Made by a program: the position numbers and the translations under genes | Part shown: positions 8,926 to 17,930 of the stretch, piece after piece | Layout of the letters: each line of letters opens with the position of its first letter | Numbering within the stretch: the first letter of the stretch is position 1 | Notes under the pieces: model-generated | What the model was told of the DNA's origin: nothing | Seen by the model: only the letters and a program-made list of their open reading frames with translations | Database searches by the model: none | From: an uncultured bacterium | GTDB taxonomy: Bacteria; Vulcanimicrobiota; CADAWZ01 | Reading direction: 5' to 3' | Length of the DNA: 59,306 bases | Assembly (NCBI GenBank): GCA_949288455.1 | Contig: CASEKF010000016.1 | Location: 1 to 59,306 of the forward strand

Positions 8926-9810
8926 ATGAATTCCATCAATTCATCGGGAATTACCGCAAGTTCTATCCTTTCCGGAAATATGGATCTTAAGCCTGCTGGC
9001 GACGTAAAGAAGTCTGATTCAGCTTCTATTCCGACTGAAGACGTTTTAGTGAAATCAGAAAAAGAGGATGTGTCTTTAAAAGATAAATTATTTAAGCTTT
9101 CTTCCGATAAAAATCCTTTTAAAAAATTGACCGAGCAGGATAAGGAATACGCGATAAAGGGAGCCGTTATTGGCGGCGTAGCCGGAGGAGTTATCGGAGG
9201 CATAGCGGCTTATAATATGTCGCAAAACGAAATAAAAGCTACTAACGATATTCAATCCGTTACTCTTGATTGGCAGGAGCCGGTAATTAAAAGCGAAAAT
9301 TTGGGCAAGATTCCGGCTAGTTATTATCAACATGCCGGGTGGTGGCTTAATAGCGGTTCTCACGGTTTTAAAGACGTTTATAGAAATAATCCGGTTTTGG
9401 AAAACGGGAAGCCTGTAATGCAGGACGTTCAGAAAACTTATTCGGATTACGGCGAGCCTGTGGTCACTTGGAAAGATAATAAAATTATTCATAAAACTTT
9501 AACCGGTTTTTCCGAAAGAGTAGTAACCGATACAAGCACTTATAGGGAGTATGAGGGAACGGATTCCGACGGAAACGCAATATATTCTACGCATACCGAA
9601 GTAGACGGTTTCTGGCATTATTTTAGTCCCGATATTCATAATACAGTCGTTGGAAATTATCAAACTCCTCAAGTCAAATTTGAAACCGGCGTTAACGTCG
9701 GACTTAATACGGCTTTGGGCGTTCTTGCCGGAGCAGGCATCGGAGCGTTAGCCGGAGGAGTTGCCGGAGCGGCTATAAGTCATGTTATGAATAAAGAGGA
9801 AGTTAAATAA
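8926..9810 (+). CDS. Two-glycine-zipper protein of unknown function
   Basis: I do not recognise this 294-residue protein. It has no cleavable signal peptide; it starts with a Ser/Ile-rich leader (MNSINSSGITASSILSGN) and a charged region. Two hydrophobic glycine-zipper segments follow, at about 85-105 (AVIGGVAGGVIGGIAAY) and about 264-286 (VLAGAGIGALAGGVAGAAI). Between them lies a roughly 160-residue Tyr/Trp/Thr-rich soluble region, and a short Lys/Glu tail ends the protein. Glycine-zipper pairs pack in membranes and occur in pore formers and outer-membrane lipoproteins. A strong AAGGAGG precedes the ATG. It is a single-gene unit with its own promoter and terminator. A membrane-inserted or exported role is inferred. 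Confidence 0.8.
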   Translation: MNSINSSGITASSILSGNMDLKPAGDVKKSDSASIPTEDVLVKSEKEDVSLKDKLFKLSSDKNPFKKLTEQDKEYAIKGAVIGGVAGGVIGGIAAYNMSQNEIKATNDIQSVTLDWQEPVIKSENLGKIPASYYQHAGWWLNSGSHGFKDVYRNNPVLENGKPVMQDVQKTYSDYGEPVVTWKDNKIIHKTLTGFSERVVTDTSTYREYEGTDSDGNAIYSTHTEVDGFWHYFSPDIHNTVVGNYQTPQVKFETGVNVGLNTALGVLAGAGIGALAGGVAGAAISHVMNKEEVK

Positions 9811-9843
9811 ATATTTTTATTTGTTTAAAAAATAAAGATTAGC

Positions 9844-9888
9844 AATAAATAAGTCTCTTGTTAAAATTTAACAAGAGACTTATTTATT
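9844..9888. terminator. Long perfect palindrome, bidirectional terminator
   Basis: Two 22-bp perfectly complementary arms (9844-9865 and 9867-9888) separated by one base, with A/T tracts on both outer sides. It lies between the convergent glycine-zipper gene and the small membrane-protein gene, so it can end both transcripts. Confidence 0.88.
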
Positions 9889-9937
9889 TGAGCGTTAATT
9901 TAGATAGTTAGATATATTTTTGTTTATTAGGCTGTTT

Positions 9938-10216
9938 TTAATGCAGCATAATAAACCATGATTCTCCCAGAATTATAAACGAAAAAATTAGGGTAAATAT
10001 TTGCCATCTCCATTCGAGTTTAGGCGTTTGGATAAAACTCAGAAGCAAAATAAGAGACATTAGCTGCATAGCCGCCATATAACATTTTTTTACGTTTAAT
10101 CCAAAAAACGGAAGGTATTCGGGAACAAAAATGGCTAAAGCTAAAATCCCCGGAAAAATTAAAGTGGCTGATATGGATAAATATGATATGATTTTATTTG
10201 TATTTTTGTTTGCCAT
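9938..10216 (-). CDS. Small membrane protein
   Basis: A 92-residue hydrophobic protein with three predicted membrane helices (about residues 9-29, 44-62 and 70-90), linked by short loops such as TPKLEWRWQ. No family recognised. No convincing Shine-Dalgarno precedes the ATG, but the uninterrupted hydrophobic pattern and the terminator just beyond its stop favour a real gene. The upstream region to ftsH is 140 bp, so it may be co-transcribed with ftsH. Confidence 0.55.
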   Translation of the reverse strand: MANKNTNKIISYLSISATLIFPGILALAIFVPEYLPFFGLNVKKCYMAAMQLMSLILLLSFIQTPKLEWRWQIFTLIFSFIILGESWFIMLH

Positions 10217-10356
10217 TATATTATTTTGAATTATCCGTTAAGTAAATTAAAAGTTATTTGCTCGGCGGTAATGGATGCGTCTTTTTCTTAGATGTCTATT
10301 TTGCGGTATCTCCGTTTGCCTGCGTTTGAATTTTTGCCCGGCTCATTTTATGCCCT

Positions 10357-12270
10357 TTATTGTTCTGTTGAGTCGGATTGACTTTTTTCGTTGTCGTCGT
10401 TTTCTTCTTTATCGTCGTTTTCTTCTTTAGATTCCTCGCAGATTTTCGCTTTCTTTGAGATTGTTCCGGTTTCTACAAGTTCTTTAAGATCGTCGCCTTC
10501 CATAACTTCTTCTTCTAAAAGGTATTGTACGACTAGATCCATTTTGTCTCTATTTTCCGATAGAACCAGTTTTGTTTTTTCGTATGCTTCGTCTATAAGC
10601 GTTTTGATTTCATAATCGATATCTTCGGCTATTTTATCGCTATAGTCATGTCTGTCTACGATATCTCGACCTAGAAATACGTTTTCATTTCTTTTTCCAT
10701 AGGTTACTAATCCTAATTTATCGCTCATTCCATATTTAGTAACCATTCTCCTGGCTAAATCCGTAGTCTTTTCCAAATCGTTCGAAGCTCCTGTGGTGAT
10801 CTCGTTAAAGACTATTTCTTCAGCCGCTCTTCCGCCTAGCATAACTATCATTTTTGCGAATAATTCGTCTTTATTCTGAAGATATTTGTCGTCGTCAGGC
10901 ATACTCCAGGTTACGCCTAAAGCCATCCCTCGTGGCAGAATAGTTATTTTTCTTACGGGATCTGCTCCTGGAGTTTTTAGTCCGGCTAAAGCATGTCCCG
11001 TTTCATGATAAGCGATGATTTTCTTTTCCTTATCCGAAAGGATTCTGCTTTTTCTTTCCGGCCCCATAATTACTCTTTCGATAGCTTCTTCGCACTGAGG
11101 CATACATATGTTCTTTTTATTTTGTCGCGCGGCGAGAAGCGCGGCTTCGTTGATCAAATTTTCAAGGTCGGCTCCCGAAAATCCTGGAGTTCTTTTAGCT
11201 ATTATGTCCAGATCTACGCTTGGATCTATCCTTTTATTTTTTGCATGAACTTTTAATATGGCTTTTCTGCCTTTTACGTCCGGTCTGTCTACCACGATAT
11301 GTCTGTCAAATCTGCCGGGTCGTAAAAGAGCCGGGTCTAGAACGTCGTGACGGTTGGTTGCCGCAAGCATAATTACTCCGCTGTTAGGTTCGAAACCGTC
11401 CATTTCGACGAGTAGCTGATTAAGAGTTTGTTCTCTTTCGTCGTGCCCTCCTCCGTATCCGGCTCCTCGTTGTCTTCCGACAGCGTCTATTTCATCTATA
11501 AAAATTATGCTTGGCGCAGATTTTTTCGCTTGGTCGAAAAGGTCTCGTACTCTTGAGGCGCCTACTCCTACGAACATCTCGACGAAATCTGAACCGCTCA
11601 TAAAAAAGAAAGGCACTCCGGCTTCTCCGGCTACGGCTCGTCCCAGAAGCGTCTTGCCGGTTCCGGGAGCCCCTAGCAACAAAACTCCTTTTGGAATTCT
11701 CGCTCCCATTTTCCTGTATTTATCGGGATTTTTTAAAAAATCGACGATTTCCTGTAATTCTTCCTTTGCCTCGTCGACTCCGGCTACATCGTCGAAAGTA
11801 ACTTTCGTTCTGTCTTCTGAGATAATTTTATGCCTGCTTCGTCCAAAAGACATTGATCCTGCATTGGAATTAACCTGTTTAAATAGCATAAACCCTATAA
11901 GGATAATAAAAAGAATAGGCAGAAGATTTAAAAGAATAACCCAGAAACTGGTTTTAGAAGCTTCGGCTGTTATTTTAACGTTTTTCTCCTCAAATATTTG
12001 AAAAAGGTTTATGTCTTCAGGATTTGGAAGATAAACTTTAAAATTAACTTCTTTTTTTTCGCCGTTTTCTTCGGTTTTGGTATATACTCCTCTGGATTCC
12101 GGATAGGACCATACGATTTCTTTGACGTTGCCTTTTTTAGCTTCGCTTACAAGAACGCTGTAAGGGATCATTTGAGATTCGTTAGTCTGATAAGCTAAGT
12201 GCAAAAAATAAAAAATACTTATCAGTATTATAAAGAGAAGTATATGTCCGTAATTTCTGTTTTTCCCCAA
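10357..12270 (-). CDS. ftsH: ATP-dependent zinc metalloprotease FtsH
   Basis: Membrane-anchored AAA+ protease that degrades damaged membrane proteins and regulators. The 637 residues comprise an N-terminal membrane helix, a periplasmic domain, a second helix at about 110-130, the AAA module with Walker A GAPGTGKT at 200-207 and the second region of homology ([18 protein letters not shown]). The zinc site HETGH is at 422-426. The C-terminus ends in an unusually acidic tail with two KEENDD repeats. Last gene of tilS-hpt-ftsH. Identification is certain. Confidence 0.98.
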   Translation of the reverse strand: MGKNRNYGHILLFIILISIFYFLHLAYQTNESQMIPYSVLVSEAKKGNVKEIVWSYPESRGVYTKTEENGEKKEVNFKVYLPNPEDINLFQIFEEKNVKITAEASKTSFWVILLNLLPILFIILIGFMLFKQVNSNAGSMSFGRSRHKIISEDRTKVTFDDVAGVDEAKEELQEIVDFLKNPDKYRKMGARIPKGVLLLGAPGTGKTLLGRAVAGEAGVPFFFMSGSDFVEMFVGVGASRVRDLFDQAKKSAPSIIFIDEIDAVGRQRGAGYGGGHDEREQTLNQLLVEMDGFEPNSGVIMLAATNRHDVLDPALLRPGRFDRHIVVDRPDVKGRKAILKVHAKNKRIDPSVDLDIIAKRTPGFSGADLENLINEAALLAARQNKKNICMPQCEEAIERVIMGPERKSRILSDKEKKIIAYHETGHALAGLKTPGADPVRKITILPRGMALGVTWSMPDDDKYLQNKDELFAKMIVMLGGRAAEEIVFNEITTGASNDLEKTTDLARRMVTKYGMSDKLGLVTYGKRNENVFLGRDIVDRHDYSDKIAEDIDYEIKTLIDEAYEKTKLVLSENRDKMDLVVQYLLEEEVMEGDDLKELVETGTISKKAKICEESKEENDDKEENDDNEKSQSDSTEQ

Positions 12271-12337
12271 GAGATTTGCCTCCTTTAAGTCTTCTGGCGC
12301 TTGTTTTTGTTTGATTTTATAAAAAAATGAGCCGTAA

Positions 12338-12838
12338 TCAGAGATGTACAGCCGAGATATAGTCTAAATTACAATATTTATTATGATAGTCTATTCCATA
12401 TCCGAAAATACGTTTTTCTGAAATTCGAAATCCTATATAAGCCAACAAAGAACTTTCGATATTATTTTTAGCGTTTGCGAGAAGCGCGCAGATTTTTAAC
12501 GACGAAGGTTCATATCGTTTAAGAGTTTCCGATATATTTTTTATGGAATCTGACTTTACGGCGATCAATAGTATGTCTCTGTTTTTTACGAAATATGACA
12601 GATCGCCGGATAAAGCGAGTTGAAGCGACGATTCGCCTTTTGCCGTTTTATTGTCTATAAAGTTAACGAATATTTCTCCTTTAATTTTTCTTAATAGGTC
12701 GGATGTGAACATGAAAGATTCGTTTAGGCCGCATATTGCGAAAATTTGTTTTCCTGCGTAATCGTCAGAAATTTCATTAGCTAGCTCTAATATCCTTTTT
12801 TGTATTTGTTTAGAGTTTAATATAATATTCGAGTTCAT
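12338..12838 (-). CDS. Hpt-like protein lacking the phosphoribosyltransferase active site
   Basis: This 166-residue protein aligns by eye to hypoxanthine phosphoribosyltransferase (Hpt). It has an N-terminal [37 protein letters not shown], and [13 protein letters not shown] at the C-terminus. Its position between tilS and ftsH is the classic hpt slot. The PRPP-binding signature, normally VxxVEDIIDTGxT, is replaced by [13 protein letters not shown] at 89-101, and the flexible SYG loop is replaced by [11 protein letters not shown]. The acidic pair and the P-loop glycine are absent, so purine salvage activity is unlikely. In other bacteria Hpt also binds TilS and FtsH or acts in ftsH regulation; a retained structural or regulatory role is my inference. 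Confidence 0.72.
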   Translation of the reverse strand: MNSNIILNSKQIQKRILELANEISDDYAGKQIFAICGLNESFMFTSDLLRKIKGEIFVNFIDNKTAKGESSLQLALSGDLSYFVKNRDILLIAVKSDSIKNISETLKRYEPSSLKICALLANAKNNIESSLLAYIGFRISEKRIFGYGIDYHNKYCNLDYISAVHL

Positions 12839-12867
12839 ACTTTGTTTAAATACTATACTTTTTTGAG

Positions 12868-14247
12868 TTATAATTTTAACGCTCGGATTTCCATAAAATT
12901 AGACGATTTTTCAGTGATTTTTACCATATCGCTAAGTCGCAATCCTACTACCCATATGATATCGTCGTTGGAATCGACGATTAAAGGTATCAAATCCCTT
13001 TCATTTTTAGGTATTTTTTCATCGCGGAAAAAATCCTTTAATTTTTTTTTGCCTCTCATCCCAAAAGGCCTAAAGCGATCCCCGTCTTTTCTTTTGCGAA
13101 CGAAAAAAGGAGGCTTTGCCTTGTCAAGATCCAGACACGCCGTCATTTTGCCTTTTTCAAGTTTTTGTGGACGAGTCTTAAATTCGGTTAGATTGAACTT
13201 GATATTCAGATTTTTTAAAACAAGTCCGTCGCTAAGCGGTAATATTGATTCAAGTTTGTCGGCATGTTCGTACGAATTTTTTAGAAAAATTAACCGATCA
13301 TATGTTTTTATTATAGAAGCCCCTTTTATTGAAATAGATTTTGTGCCCGGAGACGACAATAAATTTATCGCTTCTTCAGTTATAGAGAAGGGTAGATTTT
13401 CAGATATCGACGCCGCGGCTTCTCTTATAACCATTCTCTTTAGAGCGACGTGAACTCCTGCAAGCTTTTTAATCGATATCGCTATTTTGCCGCTTTGAGA
13501 ACAGTTTATTTCAGGAAATAATCTGTGTGCCTCTTTTCTTATGAAGTCGCTTTCAGAAGATATTATCTCGCTAAGGACTTCAAGCCTTTTATTTATTTCC
13601 GGATTACAGGAAAACAGCCGCGGCATTATATCTTTTCTTACTTTGTTTCTAAAAAACGAAGAATCTAAGTTTGAAGAGTCTTCTCGATACTGCAGACCTT
13701 CTTCTTTTAACATTTTGAGAATTTCCGTTTTTGAAATAGAAAGCAGAGGCCTTATGAATATATTTTCTCTGATGGGAACTATTCCGGCTAAACCGGTCGA
13801 GCCGGATCCGCGTATAATTCTCATTAGGATCGTTTCCGCCTGATCGTCCAGATGATGCCCCGTAGCTACTTTACAAAAATTTAGTTTTTGCAGAAAATTG
13901 CGAAAGATGGAATATCTGCTCTGGCGTCCGGCTAGTTCGAGAGAAATTTTTTCTCTTTTAGCTATTTCCGGCACGTTTATTTTTTCTAAATAGAAAGGAA
14001 TTCCATATTTTTCGCTTATCTTTTGAGAAAATTCAGCGTCTTTATCGGCTTCTTTTCCTCGTATCCCATGATGTATGTGGATAGCCGCTAGGGTTAACGC
14101 GTATTGTTCTTTTAAAAAGTGTAGGGAATATAGGAGAGCTACCGAATCGGGACCTCCGGATAAAGCTATTAGCGCTTTGTCGCCATGAACTAGCAGCCGC
14201 CGCCGTTGAATGGAGGACGTCAGTTTTTCAAGAAAAAGTTTTTGCAT
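12868..14247 (-). CDS. tilS: tRNA(Ile)-lysidine synthase
   Basis: TilS converts C34 of the CAU-anticodon tRNA(Ile2) to lysidine, so that it reads AUA. The N-terminal PP-loop ATPase motif SGGPDS is at 30-35, with ATGHHLDDQAET and RIIRGSGSTGLAGI further on. The C-terminal part has the substrate-binding FVRKRKDGDRFRPFGMRG block. Length 459 suits the long TilS form. It starts 25 bp downstream of a CAU tRNA on the same strand and 29 bp upstream of the hpt-like gene. Identification is certain. Confidence 0.97.
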   Translation of the reverse strand: MQKLFLEKLTSSIQRRRLLVHGDKALIALSGGPDSVALLYSLHFLKEQYALTLAAIHIHHGIRGKEADKDAEFSQKISEKYGIPFYLEKINVPEIAKREKISLELAGRQSRYSIFRNFLQKLNFCKVATGHHLDDQAETILMRIIRGSGSTGLAGIVPIRENIFIRPLLSISKTEILKMLKEEGLQYREDSSNLDSSFFRNKVRKDIMPRLFSCNPEINKRLEVLSEIISSESDFIRKEAHRLFPEINCSQSGKIAISIKKLAGVHVALKRMVIREAAASISENLPFSITEEAINLLSSPGTKSISIKGASIIKTYDRLIFLKNSYEHADKLESILPLSDGLVLKNLNIKFNLTEFKTRPQKLEKGKMTACLDLDKAKPPFFVRKRKDGDRFRPFGMRGKKKLKDFFRDEKIPKNERDLIPLIVDSNDDIIWVVGLRLSDMVKITEKSSNFMEIRALKL

Positions 14248-14272
14248 AAAGTTAGTTTTATAAAATAAATAA

Positions 14273-14344
14273 TAGCAGCGAGTGGACTTGAACCACTGAC
14301 CAAGGGCTTATGAGTCCCCTGCTCTACCTCTGAGCTACGCTGCC
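14273..14344 (-). tRNA. tRNA with CAU anticodon, probably tRNA-Ile2 (or elongator tRNA-Met)
   Basis: A 72-nt cloverleaf. The acceptor stem is GGCAGCG/CGCTGCT with discriminator A and no encoded CCA, and pair 1-72 is G-U. The D arm is GCTC-AGAGGTA-GAGC, the anticodon loop is CTCATAA, the variable loop is TGGTC and the T arm is AGTGG-TTCAAGT-CCACT. The anticodon stem GGGGA/GCCCT has an A-G mismatch at 31-39. The C1-A72 mismatch of initiators is absent. The stretch around the variable loop (CTTGGTC) and TTCAAGTCC look like tRNA(Ile2), and it directly precedes tilS; Met cannot be excluded by reading alone. Confidence 0.88.
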
Positions 14345-14413
14345 ATTCAAATTTCGCTAAGTATATCGCAACTTAGTTTAATTACTCGTTGCTTATTAAC
14401 TTTAACGTGATAT

Positions 14414-14441
14414 ATTATACACTAAAGACTAAAAATGTCAA
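14414..14441 (-). promoter_or_regulatory. Consensus promoter for the tRNA-tilS-hpt-ftsH unit
   Basis: On the minus strand, TTGACA (14436-14441) and TATAAT (14414-14419) with a 16-bp spacer: both hexamers match consensus exactly. The tRNA 5' end is about 70 bp downstream. No terminator is visible between the tRNA and tilS. Confidence 0.8.
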
Positions 14442-14470
14442 TACTGAAATTATAGATTTTTTCCTGAATT

Positions 14471-15796
14471 TTAGTTTCTCTCGGAAGACTGTTGGTTATT
14501 TGCCAAGTTAGACGAGTACGGACTCCTGTCGATTCTGCGTCTATCGGTCATGTAGCAACTGTAATCGCGCTGCGAAAGATACGTTAATATTTCGTTTGTT
14601 ATATGAGCTATTTGTAAAGGATGAATTAAAGGAATATATTGATTTGTAGCTATCGCTATGGTTAACGTGGCTATAGGGAAGGAATTTATATCTCCGTTTT
14701 GATCCTTGCTTACTACAAATCCTTTATTTATGTCCATTTCGTCATACATAAGCTTTACATGTTGATCAAAAGACAGTATTATACTTTGAGACATTGCTTT
14801 TGCTTTATCAGGCGAAGTTATTATGACAAATCTTTTTTGATCAATATGGTAGACTTGCTGCCCGGCCCATCCGAATTCTTCCGCGGCGCTTTCTATTATT
14901 GCCCCGGCTAGCCTGATTAATCTATTGGCGTTCCCTGCGCCGTATTTATTCGCATAGGCCGTTAAGTAGTTTAAAGATATTTCGCAGACGGCAAATTGAT
15001 TTTTTCCATCTATTGCTTTATATAGTTCCGTTTCAAGTCTAGCGGCTCCATGCATATGCGTTATAGGATTTCGATCTTCGTCTATATAAACCGTTTTTTT
15101 ACTCGCTATCCCTTTTATAAAGAATATTAAAGCGTTCGTTTCGCTGTCTTTAAATTTTGGAGGTTCTTCCGGAGCCGAATCGTTAAAAAGCATCGCCGCG
15201 TAAGCGGTAGTTTTTCTCCAGGATAGAGATAGAGAATTTGACGTCAACGCAGCGGCTATTAAACCTATTGCTAGAAATAAAATAAAAATTATCGATATGG
15301 CTGCGAGTCCTTCCGCTTTAGGCAGGCTGTCTTTAGGAATGTCCGCTACAATGGCTATTACTAAATCTGTCTGTCCCAACGCCGAATATCTTACCAGTTT
15401 ATAGGTGGAATCCGTTTCGCCTGAAATCTTTCCAACAGGTTGATTAGCTCGGATATGAGCTATAAATAAATGAGCGTTCGCTTCAAGTTCTTCCGGGAAA
15501 TTTTGCTCTTGATATGAAGAAACCGCTAATTCTTCTCCGTCGGAACGAAGTAGCCAGGCATAAAAAATTCTTCCGGCTTTATAATCTTCTACGTCTTTTT
15601 TTATTTTGCTTTCATAGTTTTCATAATTTTCAATCGTAAATAATTGGTCAGATATAAACGCGTTGAAAGCGTTGTCTAGAGTCGTTTCGGTGAGCTTTAA
15701 CGCGTATGAAGATTGAAAAGAGAGAAAAAGTCCTAAAATTGCTATAAGAAGTAAGACGTAAGGAATGATAATGGCGAAAAATAGCTTTTTTTGCAA
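14471..15796 (-). CDS. Membrane protein with degenerate GGDEF domain
   Basis: A 441-residue sensor-like protein. It has an N-terminal membrane helix, an extracytoplasmic domain of about 140 residues, a second helix (about 166-190), and a C-terminal domain that begins PITHMHGAARLETELYKAI like a GGDEF diguanylate cyclase. The signature GGDEF is replaced by DQKRF (319-323, in YHIDQKRFVIIT), so the catalytic residues are missing. A ligand-binding or scaffold role is inferred. It has its own region after the tRNA promoter and is followed 30 bp on by two secreted-protein genes. Domain call is tentative because divergence is strong. Confidence 0.6.
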   Translation of the reverse strand: MQKKLFFAIIIPYVLLLIAILGLFLSFQSSYALKLTETTLDNAFNAFISDQLFTIENYENYESKIKKDVEDYKAGRIFYAWLLRSDGEELAVSSYQEQNFPEELEANAHLFIAHIRANQPVGKISGETDSTYKLVRYSALGQTDLVIAIVADIPKDSLPKAEGLAAISIIFILFLAIGLIAAALTSNSLSLSWRKTTAYAAMLFNDSAPEEPPKFKDSETNALIFFIKGIASKKTVYIDEDRNPITHMHGAARLETELYKAIDGKNQFAVCEISLNYLTAYANKYGAGNANRLIRLAGAIIESAAEEFGWAGQQVYHIDQKRFVIITSPDKAKAMSQSIILSFDQHVKLMYDEMDINKGFVVSKDQNGDINSFPIATLTIAIATNQYIPLIHPLQIAHITNEILTYLSQRDYSCYMTDRRRIDRSPYSSNLANNQQSSERN

Positions 15797-15826
15797 AGAG
15801 AATCACCTCTTAACGTTACGCGGCTT

Positions 15827-16285
15827 TTATAAAAAGTCTATATTCTCTACGGGAACGGCTTCTTTAGCTTTCAACGAAACGGCCGCGACTTTCCATATCC
15901 CTTTCTCTTTAACTATATCGCAGGTTCCGGAATACAGAGCTTGATATAATTTATTTTTATATTTAAGTTCGAGCTTCGCGTCGATTTTTAATTTTCCCAG
16001 ATTACTTGTATGGTCGTATATTACGACTTTTTTTATAGCGACTTTTTTTATGTCTTTTGCTTTCAGCGCAAATTTAAAATAGGGGATATTGTTTTTTAAC
16101 TCTTTAGAAAACGAAGCGTAAGCCGCTTCGTATTTTTTTTGCTGAAAACAATAGAAAAAATTGACCACAGCTTGTTTTATTTCCGCGTTATCTTCATTTG
16201 CGCAAACGCTTTTAGACGCGGAATACAAAAAACAGACTATGGCCATAAAAATAAGCGTTAATTTAAAAAGCCGCGAAGAAGACAT
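15827..16285 (-). CDS. Secreted NTF2-like/DUF4878-type protein
   Basis: A 152-residue exported protein: signal peptide to about residue 28 (SASKSVCAN), then an alpha+beta domain. AVVNFFYCFQQKKYEAAYASF followed by repeated Val/Lys strands and GIWKVAAVSL at the end is the pattern of small NTF2-like secreted domains. No catalytic residues are seen. It starts 4 bp after the stop of the next gene upstream, so the two are co-transcribed. Substrate and partner are unknown; the fold call is an impression, not proven. Confidence 0.65.
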   Translation of the reverse strand: MSSSRLFKLTLIFMAIVCFLYSASKSVCANEDNAEIKQAVVNFFYCFQQKKYEAAYASFSKELKNNIPYFKFALKAKDIKKVAIKKVVIYDHTSNLGKLKIDAKLELKYKNKLYQALYSGTCDIVKEKGIWKVAAVSLKAKEAVPVENIDFL

Positions 16286-16289
16286 AAAA

Positions 16290-16805
16290 TTAACGTCTGC
16301 GCGGAGAAGCTATATTTCCAATGTCAGACATATTATTATTTATTGAATTTTTAGTTTCCGGTTTACTCTGAGACTTCGCGGAAGTTTCCGGATTTTTAGC
16401 TCCGTCGGCCAATCTGACTACCAGAGGATATTCCAACTCTACTTTCAATCCGCCCTGAGAGTCTGCCAGAGTAGTTTCTACCCAATATGTTCCCGGAGTT
16501 TCAAATACTGCGTCTTGAAAAAGATTAACGGCCATAAACGGAGTAGTTTCTTCTTTTAGTTCAAAAGGCTGTTTGCCTGTTTTTATAAGTTCAGTTTTTC
16601 TATCAGGCTTATAAATTTTAATTTCCTGGGCAAAACGGCCTTGCCCGTTACACCAGCTGTTAGCTATGAAGAAACCTTTGCCCGGAAATTTAAAGGGAAA
16701 CTGAGGAAAGGGCAGTTCAAAAAATATACTGCTGAAAGAGGGAGGCCCGTCTTTTTCGGTTACCGAAAGACATGGAACGGAAAATTGCAAAGAAGGACGC
16801 TTCAT
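16290..16805 (-). CDS. DUF6941-like conserved protein
   Basis: A 171-residue cytosolic-looking protein without a signal peptide. MKRPSLQFSVPCLSV, FELPFPQFPFKFP and FFIANSWCNGQGRF recall a conserved family I know as DUF6941, which has a beta-sandwich pattern (PGTYWVETTLADSQGG, VELEYPLVV). The last 35 residues are a Ser/Lys/Asn-rich tail. The ATG follows GGTGGTGCAATAA. It is the first gene of a two-gene unit with the NTF2-like protein. Function is unknown. Confidence 0.72.
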   Translation of the reverse strand: MKRPSLQFSVPCLSVTEKDGPPSFSSIFFELPFPQFPFKFPGKGFFIANSWCNGQGRFAQEIKIYKPDRKTELIKTGKQPFELKEETTPFMAVNLFQDAVFETPGTYWVETTLADSQGGLKVELEYPLVVRLADGAKNPETSAKSQSKPETKNSINNNMSDIGNIASPRRR

Positions 16806-17168
16806 TTATTGCACCACCTTTAGTTTAATTGAATTTGAACTTGTCCGTAAGCAAGCTTTAAGGACTTCCCGCCGCTTTTTAGCATATTGACGCGGGCTTA
16901 AATTCGGATAGTTCAGACCCTATTATATGTTTAGTTTAAATAAAGACTAACATATCGAGTAATTTAGTCTATGAATTTTTAGAACGTTTAAGTCGTTTAT
17001 TTTGTTCGCTTGCGATTAAAAATTTTATTATTGTTTACTGCTGAAAATTCTCTATTGCCGCGCTGATTTCCTTTTAAAGTATATTTAAATCGTTTCAGCT
17101 ACGGATTTACGATATATAGTTTTAGTTAAATCTTTCGAATATGCTTACGTATTTTATTTTGATTTGTG
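16806..17168. other. Gene-free region with an imperfect hairpin
   Basis: 363 bp with no open frame of interest. An imperfect inverted repeat (ATATGTTTAGT ... GACTAACATAT, about 16925-16955) overlaps a TATAAT-like hexamer (16921-16926) on the minus strand that could drive the DUF6941 gene; no good -35 is seen. It also holds the 3' end of the rnc transcript. I find no RNA gene. Confidence 0.4.
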
Positions 17169-17930
17169 TTAATGCCTAACTGCCGTTTCTTCTTTAGAAG
17201 AGGTTTGAGATATTTGATTCAAAGCGTCTTTTGCCGCTTCTACTTCGGCTTCTTTTTTAGTTTTTCCGCTGCCTGTGCCTATAATTTTACCATTAAGAGT
17301 CGCATTTATGAAAAAAGTTTTAGCATGAGGAGCCCCTTCTTCGCGTTCTACTACATATATGGGCGCAGATTTAAATTTTTCCTGTAGGCATTCCTGAAGC
17401 TGGGTTTTCGCGTCTTTTTGTATAAAAGATATATTGCCGAGCTTTTCGGCAATTTGATTTTTGACAAGATTTGACGTGAAATTAAAACCTTTGCATAGGA
17501 AAACCGTTCCTATAATCGATTCGTAAAGATCGGCTAAAACCGAACTTCTTTCTTGACCTTTAGATAAAGTTTCTCCATGACTCATTAAAAGAAAGCGCCC
17601 TAAGTCTAATTGCCTGGCCGTTTCAGCTAACGATTCGGTGGATACGAGGCCGGCTTTTTTTACTGCCAACATTCCTTCTTGTGCGTCGGGATATTTTCTG
17701 TAAAGATAGTCGCTTATTATAAGTCCAATTACCGAATCTCCCAAGAATTCGATTCTTTCGTTGCTTTTCCAAGCTACGCCGCTGTCTTGTATAAAAGACG
17801 AATGCGTGACGGCTTCGAGAAATTTAGGCCAATATTTTCGCTCTACGCCTAAGCTGTCCGTTAGTTTTATTAATTCTTCTTTATAGTAGTCCGCAGACAT
17901 AGGCGCGTTTATTTTTTTTTTATTCTTCAT
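17169..17930 (-). CDS. rnc: Ribonuclease III
   Basis: Double-stranded-RNA endonuclease for rRNA maturation and mRNA decay. The 253 residues contain the catalytic signature NERIEFLGDSVIGLIISDYL near 60-79, the second metal-site region DLYESIIGTVFL, and a C-terminal double-stranded RNA-binding domain (KTQLQECLQEKFKSAPIY, GSGKTKKEAEVEAAKDAL). It begins inside the last codons of fabF (11-bp overlap), so translation is coupled. Identification is certain. Confidence 0.97.
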   Translation of the reverse strand: MKNKKKINAPMSADYYKEELIKLTDSLGVERKYWPKFLEAVTHSSFIQDSGVAWKSNERIEFLGDSVIGLIISDYLYRKYPDAQEGMLAVKKAGLVSTESLAETARQLDLGRFLLMSHGETLSKGQERSSVLADLYESIIGTVFLCKGFNFTSNLVKNQIAEKLGNISFIQKDAKTQLQECLQEKFKSAPIYVVEREEGAPHAKTFFINATLNGKIIGTGSGKTKKEAEVEAAKDALNQISQTSSKEETAVRH

